This document shows positions 42,481 to 50,935 of a stretch of 64,000 bases of DNA, piece after piece. This DNA comes from Tistrella mobilis (GTDB lineage Bacteria; Pseudomonadota; Alphaproteobacteria; Tistrellales; Tistrellaceae): positions 186,001 to 250,000 of the forward strand of contig NZ_JBBIAB010000005.1 in NCBI RefSeq assembly GCF_039634785.1, in the 5' to 3' direction. Every line of letters starts with the position of its first letter. Position 1 is the stretch's first letter. The translations under genes were made by a program, and so were the position numbers. The notes below the pieces were generated by a model. It saw nothing but the letters and a program-made list of their open reading frames with translations, had not been told where the DNA came from and did not search any database.

Positions 42481-43284
42481 TCAGCGGCCGAGATAGACGT
42501 CCACGACCCGCTGGTCTGCCTGGACATGGTCGAGAGAGCCTTCGGCGAGCACCGAGCCTTCGTGCAGCACGGTCACCTTGCAGTCCAGATCGCGCACGAA
42601 GCCCATATCGTGCTCGACCACGATAACCGCATGAGACTGCGCCAGGCGCTTCAGCAGCACGGCGGTCTGCGAGGTTTCGGCATCGGTCATACCGGCTGCC
42701 GGTTCGTCGACCAGCAGCACCCGCGGCTGCTGCATCAGCAGCATGCCGATTTCCAGCCACTGCTTCTGGCCGTGGCTGAGACGGCCGGCGGGTTCATGGG
42801 CGCGGTGGGCGAGGGCGATGTCTTCGAGAACCGCCTCGATCCGCGCGGCCTTGTCGGCGGTGCGCCGGAATTTGAGAGCCGCGAAGGGGCTGCGATCGCC
42901 GGCAAGCGCAAGTTCCAGATTGTCGACCACGGTATGGGTCTCGAAGACGCTGGGCTTCTGGAATTTGCGGCCGATGCCGAGGGTGGCGATGCGCGCCTCG
43001 TCGAGCTTCGTGAGATCGATCGAGCCGTCGAGAAGGACCTTGCCCTTGTCCGGCCGGGTCTTGCCGGTCATCACGTCCATCATCGTGGTCTTGCCGGCGC
43101 CGTTGGGGCCGATCACGGCGCGAAGCTCGCCGTGATCGACCACCAGCGACAGCTCGTTCAGGGCCCGGAAGCCGTCGAAGCTGACGGTCACGCCGTCGAG
43201 ATAGAGGGCACTGCCCCGGGGGCTGCGGGCACCGTCGGGCGCGGTGCCGGTATCTGCCAGCAGGTCGGCGGTATGCACGGTCAT
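42481..43284 (-). CDS. urtD: Urea ABC transporter ATP-binding protein UrtD
   Basis: A LivG-type ATPase of 267 residues. Walker A is IGPNGAGKTTMMDVMTGKTRP, with the signature RLSHGQKQWLEIGMLLMQ and Walker B RVLLVDEPAAGMTDAET. The SHGQKQWLEI variant is what separates UrtD from branched-chain amino-acid LivG. The ATG overlaps the urtC stop by four bases. Confidence 0.92.
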   Translation of the reverse strand: MTVHTADLLADTGTAPDGARSPRGSALYLDGVTVSFDGFRALNELSLVVDHGELRAVIGPNGAGKTTMMDVMTGKTRPDKGKVLLDGSIDLTKLDEARIATLGIGRKFQKPSVFETHTVVDNLELALAGDRSPFAALKFRRTADKAARIEAVLEDIALAHRAHEPAGRLSHGQKQWLEIGMLLMQQPRVLLVDEPAAGMTDAETSQTAVLLKRLAQSHAVIVVEHDMGFVRDLDCKVTVLHEGSVLAEGSLDHVQADQRVVDVYLGR

Positions 43285-44483
43285 CCGCGGTCCTCCGTGG
43301 CGGCGGGGGGAACGGCCTCGCGGCGGCGGCCGAAGGTGGGGAAGGCCGGCAGCCGGCCGACCAGCCCCTTGGGCAGGAACAGCGTCACCGCGATGAACAG
43401 CGCCCCCAGGGCGAAGAGCCAGAATTCAGGCAGGGCGCCGGTGAACCAGGTTTTGGCCCAGTTGACCGCGATGCCGCCGAGGGCGGCGCCCCAAAGCGTG
43501 CCGCGGCCGCCGACCGCCACCCAGATCACGGCTTCGATCGAGTTGGCGGGAGCGAACTCGCCCGGATTGATGATGCCGACCTGCGGCACATAGAGCGCAC
43601 CGGCAATGCCGGCCAGCATGGCCGAGAGCACGAAGACGAAGAGCTTGTAGTGCTCCACCCGATAGCCCAGGAAGCGCACCCGGCTTTCGGCGTCGCGGAT
43701 CGAGACCAGCACCTTGCCGAGCTTCGAGGTCACCACGATGCGCGAGAGCGCATAGGCGCCGACCAGGGCGATGGCGGTGGCGGAATAAAGCGCCACCCGC
43801 ATTTCGGGTGCCTGCAGGCTGTAGCCGAACAGGTCCTTGAAGTCCGTGAGACCGTTATTGCCGCCGAACCCCATGTCGTTGCGGAAGAAGGCGAGCAGCA
43901 GGGCGTAGGTCATGGCCTGGGTGATGATCGACAGATAGACGCCGGTCACCCGCGACCGGAAGCACAGCCAGCCGAGCACGAAGGCGAGCAGGCCGGGCAC
44001 GACCAGTGCCATCAGAATGGCAAACCAGGCCATGTCGAAGCCATGCCAGTACCAGGGCAGCTCCTGCCAGTTCAGGAAGACCATGAAGTCGGGCAGAACC
44101 GGGTTGCCATAGACGCCGCGCGGGCCGATCTCGCGCATCAGATGCATGCCCATGGCATAGCCGCCCAGGGCGAAGAAGGCGCCGTGGCCCAGGCTGAGGA
44201 TGCCGCAATAGCCCCAGACCAGATCGAGGGCGAGGGCAAGCAGCGCATAGCAGAGATACTTGCCGAAGAGCGACACCATGTAAGACGGGATCGCCAGCGG
44301 ATGCTCTGCCGGCAGCACCAGCGCCGAGATCGGCATCAGCACGGCGGAGGCCGCGATCAGCCCCATGAAGATCAGCCCGCCACGATCGCCGAGCAGGGCC
44401 AGGAGGATCGGCCGGCGCGGGCCGCGTGCCAGGCCGCGCGGGGCCTGGCGGGGAGCGGCGGCGGGTTCGGTGGTCGATGCCAT
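43281..44483 (-). CDS. urtC: Urea ABC transporter permease UrtC
   Basis: A LivM-type permease of 400 residues with about ten membrane helices. DLVWGYCGILSLGHGAFFALGGYAMGMHLMRE and the following NPVLPDFMVFLNWQELPWYWHGFD insert are typical of UrtC; the EAA-like region is near AVIWVAVGGRGTLWGAALGG. A basic N-terminal tail of about 30 residues precedes the first helix. It lies four bases after urtB and overlaps urtD. Confidence 0.92.
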   Translation of the reverse strand: MASTTEPAAAPRQAPRGLARGPRRPILLALLGDRGGLIFMGLIAASAVLMPISALVLPAEHPLAIPSYMVSLFGKYLCYALLALALDLVWGYCGILSLGHGAFFALGGYAMGMHLMREIGPRGVYGNPVLPDFMVFLNWQELPWYWHGFDMAWFAILMALVVPGLLAFVLGWLCFRSRVTGVYLSIITQAMTYALLLAFFRNDMGFGGNNGLTDFKDLFGYSLQAPEMRVALYSATAIALVGAYALSRIVVTSKLGKVLVSIRDAESRVRFLGYRVEHYKLFVFVLSAMLAGIAGALYVPQVGIINPGEFAPANSIEAVIWVAVGGRGTLWGAALGGIAVNWAKTWFTGALPEFWLFALGALFIAVTLFLPKGLVGRLPAFPTFGRRREAVPPAATEDRG

Positions 44484-44487
44484 GGGA

Positions 44488-46227
44488 TCAGGCCTCCACC
44501 GCGCGGCCCTTGAGCGCGAACAGTCCGCGCGGCCGCTTCTGGATGAACAGGATGATGGCGATCAGCACCAGGATCTTGGCGAGCACGGCTCCGGCGAAGG
44601 GTTCCAGCAGCTTGTTCACCACACCCAGGGCGAAACCGCCGATCAGCGTGCCCCAGAGCGTGCCGACACCGCCGAACACCACCACCATGAAGCTGTCGAT
44701 GATGTAGCCCTGGCCGAGATTGGGGCTGACATTGTCGATCTGGCTGAGCGCCACACCGGCAATGCCGGCGATCCCTGAGCCGAGGGCGAAGGTGAGGGCG
44801 TCGATCCGGCCGGTCCGGATGCCCATGGACGATGCCATGGCCCGGTTCTGCGTGACGGCGCGGACATGCAGGCCGAGGGGCGTCTTGCGCAGAAGCAGTG
44901 CCACGCCGCCGACCACGACCAGGGAGAAGGCCAGGATCCAGAGCCGGTTATAGGTCAGCGTGATGCCGCCGGCGATCTCGAAGGCGCCGCTCATCCAGTC
45001 GGGGCTGGAGACTTCGCGATTGGTCGGCCCGAAGATGGAGCGCACGGCCTGCTGAATGATCAGGCTGAGCCCCCAGGTCGCGAGCAGGGTTTCGAGCGGC
45101 CGGCCATAGAGCCAGCGGATCACGCTGCGCTCGATCGCGAAACCAGCGGCCCCCGAGACCAGAAAGGCTGCGGGCAGAGCGATCAACAGCGATACCGGCA
45201 TCAGGGCCGGCGCCGCGGCCGCGATGCCCTGCTGGACCAGATAGGTCGTATAGGCGCCGAGCATCACCATCTCGCCATGGGCCATGTTGATCACGCCCAT
45301 CACGCCGAAGGTGATGGCAAGACCGACGGCGGCAAGGACGAGAACCGATCCGAGGCTCAACCCCTGATAGACATTGCCGACGAGCGCCCACATTTCGAGC
45401 TTGGCTTCGACGGCGGCCAGCGCATCGATCGCCGCACCCTTCACCGCCTGGGCGGCATCCGGGGACAGCCCTTCCGGTGTACCGTCTGCGATCCGGCCGA
45501 GCAGGCTGCGGACCTGCGGGTCGGCATAGTCGCCCAGGGTTTCGATCGCCTGGAGGCGTTCCTCCGGGTTCTCGGCATAGAATGCCTGCACGGCGGCCAG
45601 CGCCTTGGTCAGTGCGTCGCGGGCGCGGCTGTCGGTCTCGGTCTCGATCACCTGGGTGAGCAGTGGCAGTGCCGCCGCATCCGGCGACTTGATCAGGCCG
45701 TCGGCCGCAGCAATGCGCCGTTCCGGCCGTTTTGCCCTGAGATCGATCAGGCCCATCGCGGCGCGGGCCTCGACCCGCACCCGGTTGTTGACGCGGATGC
45801 GCTCGACCTGGCCGCGTTCGGCCTTGCCGAGATCCTCGCCGGTCACCGGATCACGCATGTCGGCATCGTTGCCGCGGCCTTCCAGGATCACCAGACCGCC
45901 ATCGTTCAGGCGGCCGAGATTACCGGACTGGAGGGCATCGATCGCCCGGGCGGCACGGGCATCGCCCGTGGCGGCCAGGGCGCGAATCAGTGCCAGCGCG
46001 CCGTCGAAGCCACTGCCTTCGGTGGCGAGTGCGGCGCGCAGCTGTGCATCCTCTTCCGCGGTCGGTGCGGCATCGGTCGTCTGGGCGACGGCCACGCCTG
46101 CGGGAGAAAAGGTGGATGGGCCGGTGGCGAACGGCAGGATCAGCAGCACCGCGGCCAGCGCGAGGGCGCGCAGCAGCGTGGCGGGGCCGCCGGCAGGCCG
46201 GCGGGGAGAAATCGCTTGTCCGGGCAT
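44488..46227 (-). CDS. urtB: Urea ABC transporter permease UrtB with N-terminal extracytoplasmic domain
   Basis: The product is 579 residues from the ATG at 46227. The frame extends 57 codons further upstream through the intercistronic hairpins, without family similarity. A signal-anchor helix (LLRALALAAVLLILPFA) leads into a periplasmic helical-repeat region of about 270 residues (EARAAMGLIDLRAKRPERRIAAAD...), and then a LivH-type permease (VYQGLSLGSVLVLAAVGLAITFGVMGVINMAHGEM). This long N terminus is normal for UrtB and distinguishes it from LivH. It is separated from urtA by 272 bases holding two stem-loops. Confidence 0.92.
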   Translation of the reverse strand: MPGQAISPRRPAGGPATLLRALALAAVLLILPFATGPSTFSPAGVAVAQTTDAAPTAEEDAQLRAALATEGSGFDGALALIRALAATGDARAARAIDALQSGNLGRLNDGGLVILEGRGNDADMRDPVTGEDLGKAERGQVERIRVNNRVRVEARAAMGLIDLRAKRPERRIAAADGLIKSPDAAALPLLTQVIETETDSRARDALTKALAAVQAFYAENPEERLQAIETLGDYADPQVRSLLGRIADGTPEGLSPDAAQAVKGAAIDALAAVEAKLEMWALVGNVYQGLSLGSVLVLAAVGLAITFGVMGVINMAHGEMVMLGAYTTYLVQQGIAAAAPALMPVSLLIALPAAFLVSGAAGFAIERSVIRWLYGRPLETLLATWGLSLIIQQAVRSIFGPTNREVSSPDWMSGAFEIAGGITLTYNRLWILAFSLVVVGGVALLLRKTPLGLHVRAVTQNRAMASSMGIRTGRIDALTFALGSGIAGIAGVALSQIDNVSPNLGQGYIIDSFMVVVFGGVGTLWGTLIGGFALGVVNKLLEPFAGAVLAKILVLIAIILFIQKRPRGLFALKGRAVEA

Positions 46228-46384
46228 CGGGCTCGTCTTCTGCGACCGCGTGCGGAGCCGCCGGTAAAGCTGACCGGCCGATCCGGGGCGGCAAGGGCAG
46301 GGTGGGGCTTCGGCAGTCGTGATGCCTTGGGCGGCGGGAGAGCGTACCGCGGCCACAGGCAGACAGCCGAAGCCCCGTCCTCCG

Positions 46385-46481
46385 CGATCGGGCGGCACGG
46401 GCCGCCGTCCGATCGGTGAAGACTTTCCGTGAAGATGCTGCTGCGCCAGGCCAAGCCGGGGTTGGCCCGGCCCGGCGCAGC
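46385..46481 (-). other. Two intercistronic stem-loops between urtA and urtB
   Basis: One stem-loop has arms GCTGCGCC (46440-46447) and GGCGCAGC (46474-46481) with further pairing inside. The other has CGATCGG (46385-46391) with CCGATCG (46409-46415) plus an inner GCGGC/GCCGC pair. They fill part of the 272-base gap. Such loops after a binding-protein gene usually reduce read-through or protect the upstream mRNA, giving more UrtA than permease. The rest of the gap shows nothing clear. Confidence 0.5.
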
Positions 46482-46499
46482 CGCCGTGATGTCAGCGCA

Positions 46500-47771
46500 T
46501 CACTTGTACTTCGGCGTCTCGCAGTTGCCGCAGACCCAGGGATAGGTCCAGTCGGCGGTCAGTTTGGCGCTTTCCGGGATGTAGTCGGACCAGGCATCGC
46601 CGACGATCGGACCATCGGTCTTCCACACGGTCGAGAACTGGCCATCCCCCTGGATCTCGCCGATCAGCACCGGCTTCGAGAGGTGGTGGTTGACGTTCAT
46701 GACCGCGGTGGTGCCGGTCAGCGACGGCACTTTCTGGCCGTACATGGCCTGGCGCACGGCATCGACGTCGGTGGTACCGGCCTGCAGCACCGCCTGGCTC
46801 CACATCTTGAAGCCGATATAGGTCGCTTCCATCGGGTCGTTGACGACGCGCTTGTCGTCCTTGATGAAGGCGTGCCACTTCTTGATGAAATCGGCGTTCT
46901 CGGGCGTGTCGACCGACATGAAGTAGTTCCAGGCGGCCAGATGGCCGACCAGCGGACCGGTGTCGAGGCCGGCCAGTTCTTCCTCGCCCACCGAGAAGGC
47001 GACGACCGGAATGTCGGCGGCATCGATGCCCTGGTTGGCCAGTTCTTTGTAGAACGGCACGTTGGCATCGCCGTTGATGGTGGAGACCACGGCGGTCTTC
47101 TTGCCGGCGCTGGCGAACTTCTTCACGTCAGAGACGATGGTCTGCCAGTCGCTGTGGCCGAAGGGCGTATAGCTCTCCATGATGTCGTCATCCGAGACAC
47201 CCTTGGAGTGCAGGAAAGCCCGCAGGATCTTGTTGGTCGTGCGCGGATAGACATAGTCGGTGCCGAGCAGAACCCAGCGTTTGGCCGCTCCACCATCCTC
47301 GCTCATCAGGTATTCGACGGCCGGGATGGCCTGCTGGTTGGGGGCGGCACCGGTGTAGAAGACGTTACGCGAGCTTTCCTCACCCTCGTACTGCACGGGG
47401 TAGAACAGAAGCCCGTCCAGCTCTTCGAATACCGGCAGCACGGATTTGCGCGAGACCGAGGTCCAGCAGCCGAAGACGACGTCGACCTTGTCCTTCTCGA
47501 TCAGTTCGCGGGCCTTTTCGGCGAACAGCGGCCAGTTCGACGCCGGATCGACGACGACCGCTTCAAGCGGACGGCCGAGCAGGCCGCCGCTCTTGTTCAC
47601 CTCGTCCACCAGCATCAGCACGGTGTCCTTAAGGGTGGTCTCGCTGATCGCCATGGTGCCGGACAGCGAGTGCAGAACGCCCACCTTGATGGGTTCTGCG
47701 GCAGTGGCGGCGCTGACGGCGGCTGCGGCGAGAATGGCGCCGCTGGCGATGGTGCGGACGATGAGTTTCAT
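46500..47771 (-). CDS. urtA: Urea ABC transporter substrate-binding protein UrtA
   Basis: A periplasmic binding protein of 423 residues from the ATG at 47771, with GGAGG upstream. The signal peptide covers about 1-24 (MKLIVRTIASGAILAAAAVS). Family segments: IKVGVLHSLSGTMAISE, VVFGCWTSVSRKSVLPVFEELDGLLFYPVQYEGEESS, and VNHHLSKPVLIGEIQGDGQF. The CWTSVSRK and YPVQYEGEE segments are characteristic of urea-binding rather than amino-acid-binding proteins. It is the first gene of the twelve-gene urea block, downstream of a sigma-54 promoter. Confidence 0.95.
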   Translation of the reverse strand: MKLIVRTIASGAILAAAAVSAATAAEPIKVGVLHSLSGTMAISETTLKDTVLMLVDEVNKSGGLLGRPLEAVVVDPASNWPLFAEKARELIEKDKVDVVFGCWTSVSRKSVLPVFEELDGLLFYPVQYEGEESSRNVFYTGAAPNQQAIPAVEYLMSEDGGAAKRWVLLGTDYVYPRTTNKILRAFLHSKGVSDDDIMESYTPFGHSDWQTIVSDVKKFASAGKKTAVVSTINGDANVPFYKELANQGIDAADIPVVAFSVGEEELAGLDTGPLVGHLAAWNYFMSVDTPENADFIKKWHAFIKDDKRVVNDPMEATYIGFKMWSQAVLQAGTTDVDAVRQAMYGQKVPSLTGTTAVMNVNHHLSKPVLIGEIQGDGQFSTVWKTDGPIVGDAWSDYIPESAKLTADWTYPWVCGNCETPKYK

Positions 47772-47817
47772 TGACGGCCTCCGGTAGGGCGCGTTGTTCC
47801 GATCCATGAGCCAGAGC

Positions 47818-47833
47818 AGCAAGAAGCGGACCA
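47818..47833 (-). promoter_or_regulatory. Sigma-54 (-24/-12) promoter of the urt-ure operon
   Basis: On the minus strand the 16-mer TGGTCCGCTTCTTGCT matches TGGCACG-N4-TTGCW at ten of twelve fixed positions. The invariant GG and GC dinucleotides are 10 bp apart. Transcription would start near 47807, about 35 bases before the urtA start. This predicts nitrogen control through RpoN and probably NtrC; I could not find a clear NtrC site upstream. Confidence 0.7.
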
Positions 47834-48114
47834 AACATGCTTGGGTAGGAAGACGCCGGGCTGCAGTCCGCAGGTCTCCGCGGTTCTCTCCGGGGAAGAT
47901 TACGTAGAAGGCGACAGGCGCGCAGGTGTCCGAACGGTGTCGGGCTCGCTTAAAAAACCGTCAGATGACATGGCATGGTTAAAATTTAGCCATATTTGTG
48001 ACGGCCCATGGAATGAGCCGGCGCGGCGACCGCGCCACAGGCGCCATGACAAATATCGGACGGGCCGGCCTGCGCCGCGAAGGCTGATTGACGCCGTGAC
48101 AACTGCGTGATTCC
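47834..48114. promoter_or_regulatory. urtA-ftsB intergenic region with nested dyads
   Basis: The gap between the urtA and ftsB starts has no convincing gene. At 47975-47993 there is a 19-bp near-palindrome ATGGTTAAAATTTAGCCAT. Next to it an 8-bp inverted repeat ATATTTGT (47992-47999) / ACAAATAT (48049-48056) encloses a perfect 7-bp hairpin GGCGCGG-cga-CCGCGCC (48020-48036). The AT-rich part stands out from its GC-rich surroundings. A small open frame at 47841-48110 spans these repeats and looks spurious. Confidence 0.45.
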
Positions 48115-48540
48115 ATGCACCCCATGTCGATGCAAAGGGATATAACGCGCCGCTTGCGCCAGATCGCGCCCCAGATTTTCTGGGGGTGCCTGGTCAGCTA
48201 TTTTGCGTTCCACGCGGTTCAGGGTGACCGCGGGGTCGTGGCCTGGCTGCAGATGCGCCAGCAGCTGGCGGCACTTGACCATCAGCTCGACGACGCCCGG
48301 GCGGAACGGCAGCGGCTGGAGAAGCAGGTGGCCCTCATGCGCGCAGAGAGCCTGGATCCCGATATGCTGGACGAGCAGGTCCGCCGGGTGCTCGGTTACA
48401 CCGATGCGCGGGATCGCGTTGAATTCTACGACGCAGCCGCACCCGTCACGCCCGAGGCGTCGAGTGAACGGCCGGCTCCGGGCGCCGCGGAGTCTGGGGC
48501 CCCCAGCGTTCTGGACGTTCTGCCCGAGACGCCCCGCTGA
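48115..48540 (+). CDS. ftsB: FtsB/DivIC-family septum formation initiator
   Basis: A small bitopic division protein, 141 residues from the first of three in-frame ATGs (48115, 48124, 48130). One membrane helix lies at about 21-36 (IFWGCLVSYFAFHAVQG), followed by a coiled coil at about 45-80 (QMRQQLAALDHQLDDARAERQRLEKQVALM) and SLDPDMLDEQVRRVLGY, the conserved DivIC ending. A Pro/Ala tail follows. In alphaproteobacteria a gene of this type usually lies just before pdhA; here three extra loci separate them. Confidence 0.85.
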   Translation: MHPMSMQRDITRRLRQIAPQIFWGCLVSYFAFHAVQGDRGVVAWLQMRQQLAALDHQLDDARAERQRLEKQVALMRAESLDPDMLDEQVRRVLGYTDARDRVEFYDAAAPVTPEASSERPAPGAAESGAPSVLDVLPETPR

Positions 48541-48640
48541 TCCCCGGGTCAATGCCATCATGTGACGACCCGGTGATTGGAGACCTCTGCGTTTTGCGGT
48601 AGGCTTTCCATCAGGGGTTCACAGGCGTGGAGCGGCTGCC

Positions 48641-49624
48641 GTGATGATTTACTTCTCCACCGCCACCCAGGGCCGGGCCATGATTTCGGGCCCGCTGGCG
48701 GATGCGGTTCAGACCCTGTTGAACCGGAAAGGGGCGCGCCTGGTTGTCGACGGCCGGTTCGGCCCAGCGAGCGCCCGGGCCATGAATGACTGGCAGACGG
48801 GAAACGGTTTTCCCGCCTCCGCCACCTTTCTCGAGGATGAGTGGCAGTCCCTCTCGACGCTGGGGCCACTCACCGCCTTCGACCGGGTGTTGAATCCAAC
48901 CGTCGCCTTCGAGGGCACCTATTTTACCGGTGCGGTGGGGGCCTTCGATTCGGGCGGGCTTACCTGGGGCATTCTGGGCTTCACCCTGTCCTCAGGGGCG
49001 CTGCAGCAGCTGTTCTCGGATATCGAGACCAGGGCCCCCGGGCTGATTGCCGGCATCTTCGGGGCTGAATACGATCAGATGATGCAGGCCCTGCCGCTCC
49101 GCGGCCAGGCTGCGGTCGACTGGGCGAAGACGATTTCGACAGGGGCCAACAACACCCAATTGATTGATCCATGGGCGGCCCATTTCTCCGCGCTTGGCAA
49201 TCAGGGGGCGGCCAAATCGGTTCAGATGGACCATGCCTTCGCGACCTGGTTCGGTCGGGCGGTCGGCTATCTCAACCGCTATATGCCGGGGCGGCAGGTC
49301 TCTCTGCTCGACATCGCCTTCTGGTTCGATGTGGCGGTGCAGACCGGTGTGAGCAGTGCGGTTTCGGCCGATCTGCTGGCGGTCGATACGGCCGGGCTCG
49401 ACAATGCCGGCTGCCGGGCAGCCTTTGCGCAGGTCATCGCCAACCACGCCGCCGCCCAGTGGCGGAACGACGTGCTGAGCCGCAAGATGACCTTTGCCAC
49501 CGGTCGGGGCACGGTCCATGGGGCGGTTTATGACCTTGCAGACTGGGGGATCACCGATGAGGTGGTGCCGACGCCCGACGCGGAGACCCGGCCGGTGTTG
49601 TCGGCAATGTTCGCCGCCAGCTGA
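48641..49624 (+). CDS. Peptidoglycan-binding / lysozyme-like hydrolase, uncertain
   Basis: The product is 327 residues from a GTG at 48641 (GGAG eight bases upstream), or one codon later from ATG. Residues about 18-70 read like a PG_binding_1 domain (VDGRFGPASARAMNDWQTGNGF). The rest has FEGTYFTGAVGAFDSGGLTWGILGF near residue 90, with Glu and Asp placed as in GH46-like/lysozyme-superfamily enzymes, and SLLDIAFWFDVAVQTGV further on. No Sec signal peptide or membrane helix is seen. It could be a cell-wall hydrolase released in another way, or of phage origin, but I cannot confirm the family. Its 3' end overlaps a convergent regulator gene by 97 bases. Confidence 0.6.
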   Translation: MMIYFSTATQGRAMISGPLADAVQTLLNRKGARLVVDGRFGPASARAMNDWQTGNGFPASATFLEDEWQSLSTLGPLTAFDRVLNPTVAFEGTYFTGAVGAFDSGGLTWGILGFTLSSGALQQLFSDIETRAPGLIAGIFGAEYDQMMQALPLRGQAAVDWAKTISTGANNTQLIDPWAAHFSALGNQGAAKSVQMDHAFATWFGRAVGYLNRYMPGRQVSLLDIAFWFDVAVQTGVSSAVSADLLAVDTAGLDNAGCRAAFAQVIANHAAAQWRNDVLSRKMTFATGRGTVHGAVYDLADWGITDEVVPTPDAETRPVLSAMFAAS

Positions 49625-49998
49625 TTATCGCTCCCTGCGCGAATGGCGGCGGCCAGTGCGGCGACTGCCTTCAGATATTGCGCGCGGGCTGGCGAGCTTT
49701 CGGGCAGCGTGGAAAGCGCTGCCTGCAGGGCCATCACTTCGCGATCATCCGTGGCGGCGGCCTGTCGGGGGGACTCGATGTCGAGAAGATGGCTTGCGGT
49801 GGTGTTCAGCAACCGTGCAAGCGCCGGAATCGCTGCGGCTGGCACACGATTGACGCCGCGCTCGTATTTCTGGACCTGCTGAAAGGTGATCTCCAGAACA
49901 TTGGCGACGTCGCTCTGACTGAAGCCGCGCAGCCGGCGCAGTCGCTTGATCTTCTGGCCGAGTATCACGTCGGCCTGACTGACGAGCCTGCCTGCCAT
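49528..49998 (-). CDS. XRE-family (Cro/C1-type HTH) regulator
   Basis: A 156-residue protein with a Cro/C1 helix-turn-helix at about 14-67: LGQKIKRLRRLRGFSQSDVANVLEITFQQVQKYERGVNRVPA. The QKYERGxNR pattern is common in alphaproteobacterial SinR-like regulators. The C-terminal half is helical and Ala-rich with no known domain. The ATG shares one base with the stop of the enoyl-CoA hydratase (TGATG), implying coupled translation. The 3' 97 bases overlap the opposite-strand hydrolase gene. Confidence 0.88.
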   Translation of the reverse strand: MAGRLVSQADVILGQKIKRLRRLRGFSQSDVANVLEITFQQVQKYERGVNRVPAAAIPALARLLNTTASHLLDIESPRQAAATDDREVMALQAALSTLPESSPARAQYLKAVAALAAAIRAGSDNQLAANIADNTGRVSASGVGTTSSVIPQSARS

Positions 49999-50801
49999 CA
50001 GCGCTCTCCATCCTGCCGGGAAGAGGTCTTGTCGAGAAAGCGGGCGAGCCTGGGCCCGGCCTCGCCAAAATCGCCAAGGCTCGAATAGCCGTAGAGGGTT
50101 TCCAATCTGAGGGCATCGTCGAGGGGGCGGCCGATCAGTTCCAGCACGGTCTCCTTGGCCGAGCGGACGGCGGTGCGGCCATTGGCCCGGATGCGTGCGG
50201 CCGTCTCCAGCGCTACGGTCATGAGGTCAGCGCGCGGCACCACCCGGGAGACCAGGTGCAGACGCAGGGCTTCGGCCGCGTCGACCGGCCGGCCGGTCAG
50301 GGTGAGATCGAGCGCCGTGCCGATGCCGGCGATGGCCGAAAGTCGCACGAGCCCGCCATCGCCCTGGTGCAGTCCATAGCGCAGCTCGAAGACGCCGAAG
50401 CTGGCATCCTCTGCGGCAATGCGGATGTCGCAGGCAAGAGCAAGTTCAAACCCGCCACCGATGACATGGCCGTGCAGGGCCGCCACCACCGGTTTGACCA
50501 GGCGGTGGCGGCCGCGGGTGAGCCCGCCGCCGATGCCGGTTGGCATATTGCGGCGCGGTGCCATCATGTCGGCACCCTGCCAGCGCGGAATGAAGCTCTT
50601 CAGATCAGCACCGGTACAGAAGGCCCGACCTTCACCCGAGAGCACGGCGACATCCGCCGCATCATCTGCCGCGAAGCGGTCCCAGGCGACGGCCAGGGCA
50701 TCATTGAGCCGATCGTCGAGCGCGTTCAGCGCTTCGGGCCGGTTCATGGTGATCCGGGCGATGCCCTCCTCAACCATGTACAGCACCAGATCTTCGCGCA
50801 T
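49998..50801 (-). CDS. Enoyl-CoA hydratase/isomerase family protein
   Basis: A crotonase-fold enzyme of 267 residues from the ATG at 50801, chosen for GGAG nine bases upstream; the frame opens 20 codons earlier. Family segments: ITMNRPEALNALDDRLNDAL, the oxyanion-hole GEGRAFCTGADLKSF, and HGHVIGGGFELALACDIRIAAEDASFG, then LRYGLHQGDGGLVRL. Typical hydratases have a catalytic Glu pair; here the second region reads FELRYGLHQGDGG, so the precise reaction (hydratase, isomerase or other) is open. It is coupled to the XRE gene and divergent from a LysR regulator. Confidence 0.87.
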   Translation of the reverse strand: MREDLVLYMVEEGIARITMNRPEALNALDDRLNDALAVAWDRFAADDAADVAVLSGEGRAFCTGADLKSFIPRWQGADMMAPRRNMPTGIGGGLTRGRHRLVKPVVAALHGHVIGGGFELALACDIRIAAEDASFGVFELRYGLHQGDGGLVRLSAIAGIGTALDLTLTGRPVDAAEALRLHLVSRVVPRADLMTVALETAARIRANGRTAVRSAKETVLELIGRPLDDALRLETLYGYSSLGDFGEAGPRLARFLDKTSSRQDGER

Positions 50802-50935
50802 TGCCGGGATCTCCTGAACGGTGATGGCGCCTCTTACCAGGGCGTTCTCTGGCGCCATCATAGAAAGCAGCCTAAACTTAAGGAAAATGGATTATCTGGA
50901 TCTTATCGATCTGAAAATTGGATGGAGGAACCGCC

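Noticed and set aside
41002-43593. 863-codon plus-strand open frame across ureD, urtE and urtD
   Set aside because: Antisense to clear urea genes with intact catalytic motifs; shadow frame.
47841-48110. 89-codon plus-strand open frame in the urtA-ftsB gap
   Set aside because: No recognisable domain or good ribosome site, and it spans the palindromes and the AT-rich segment. Treated as intergenic.
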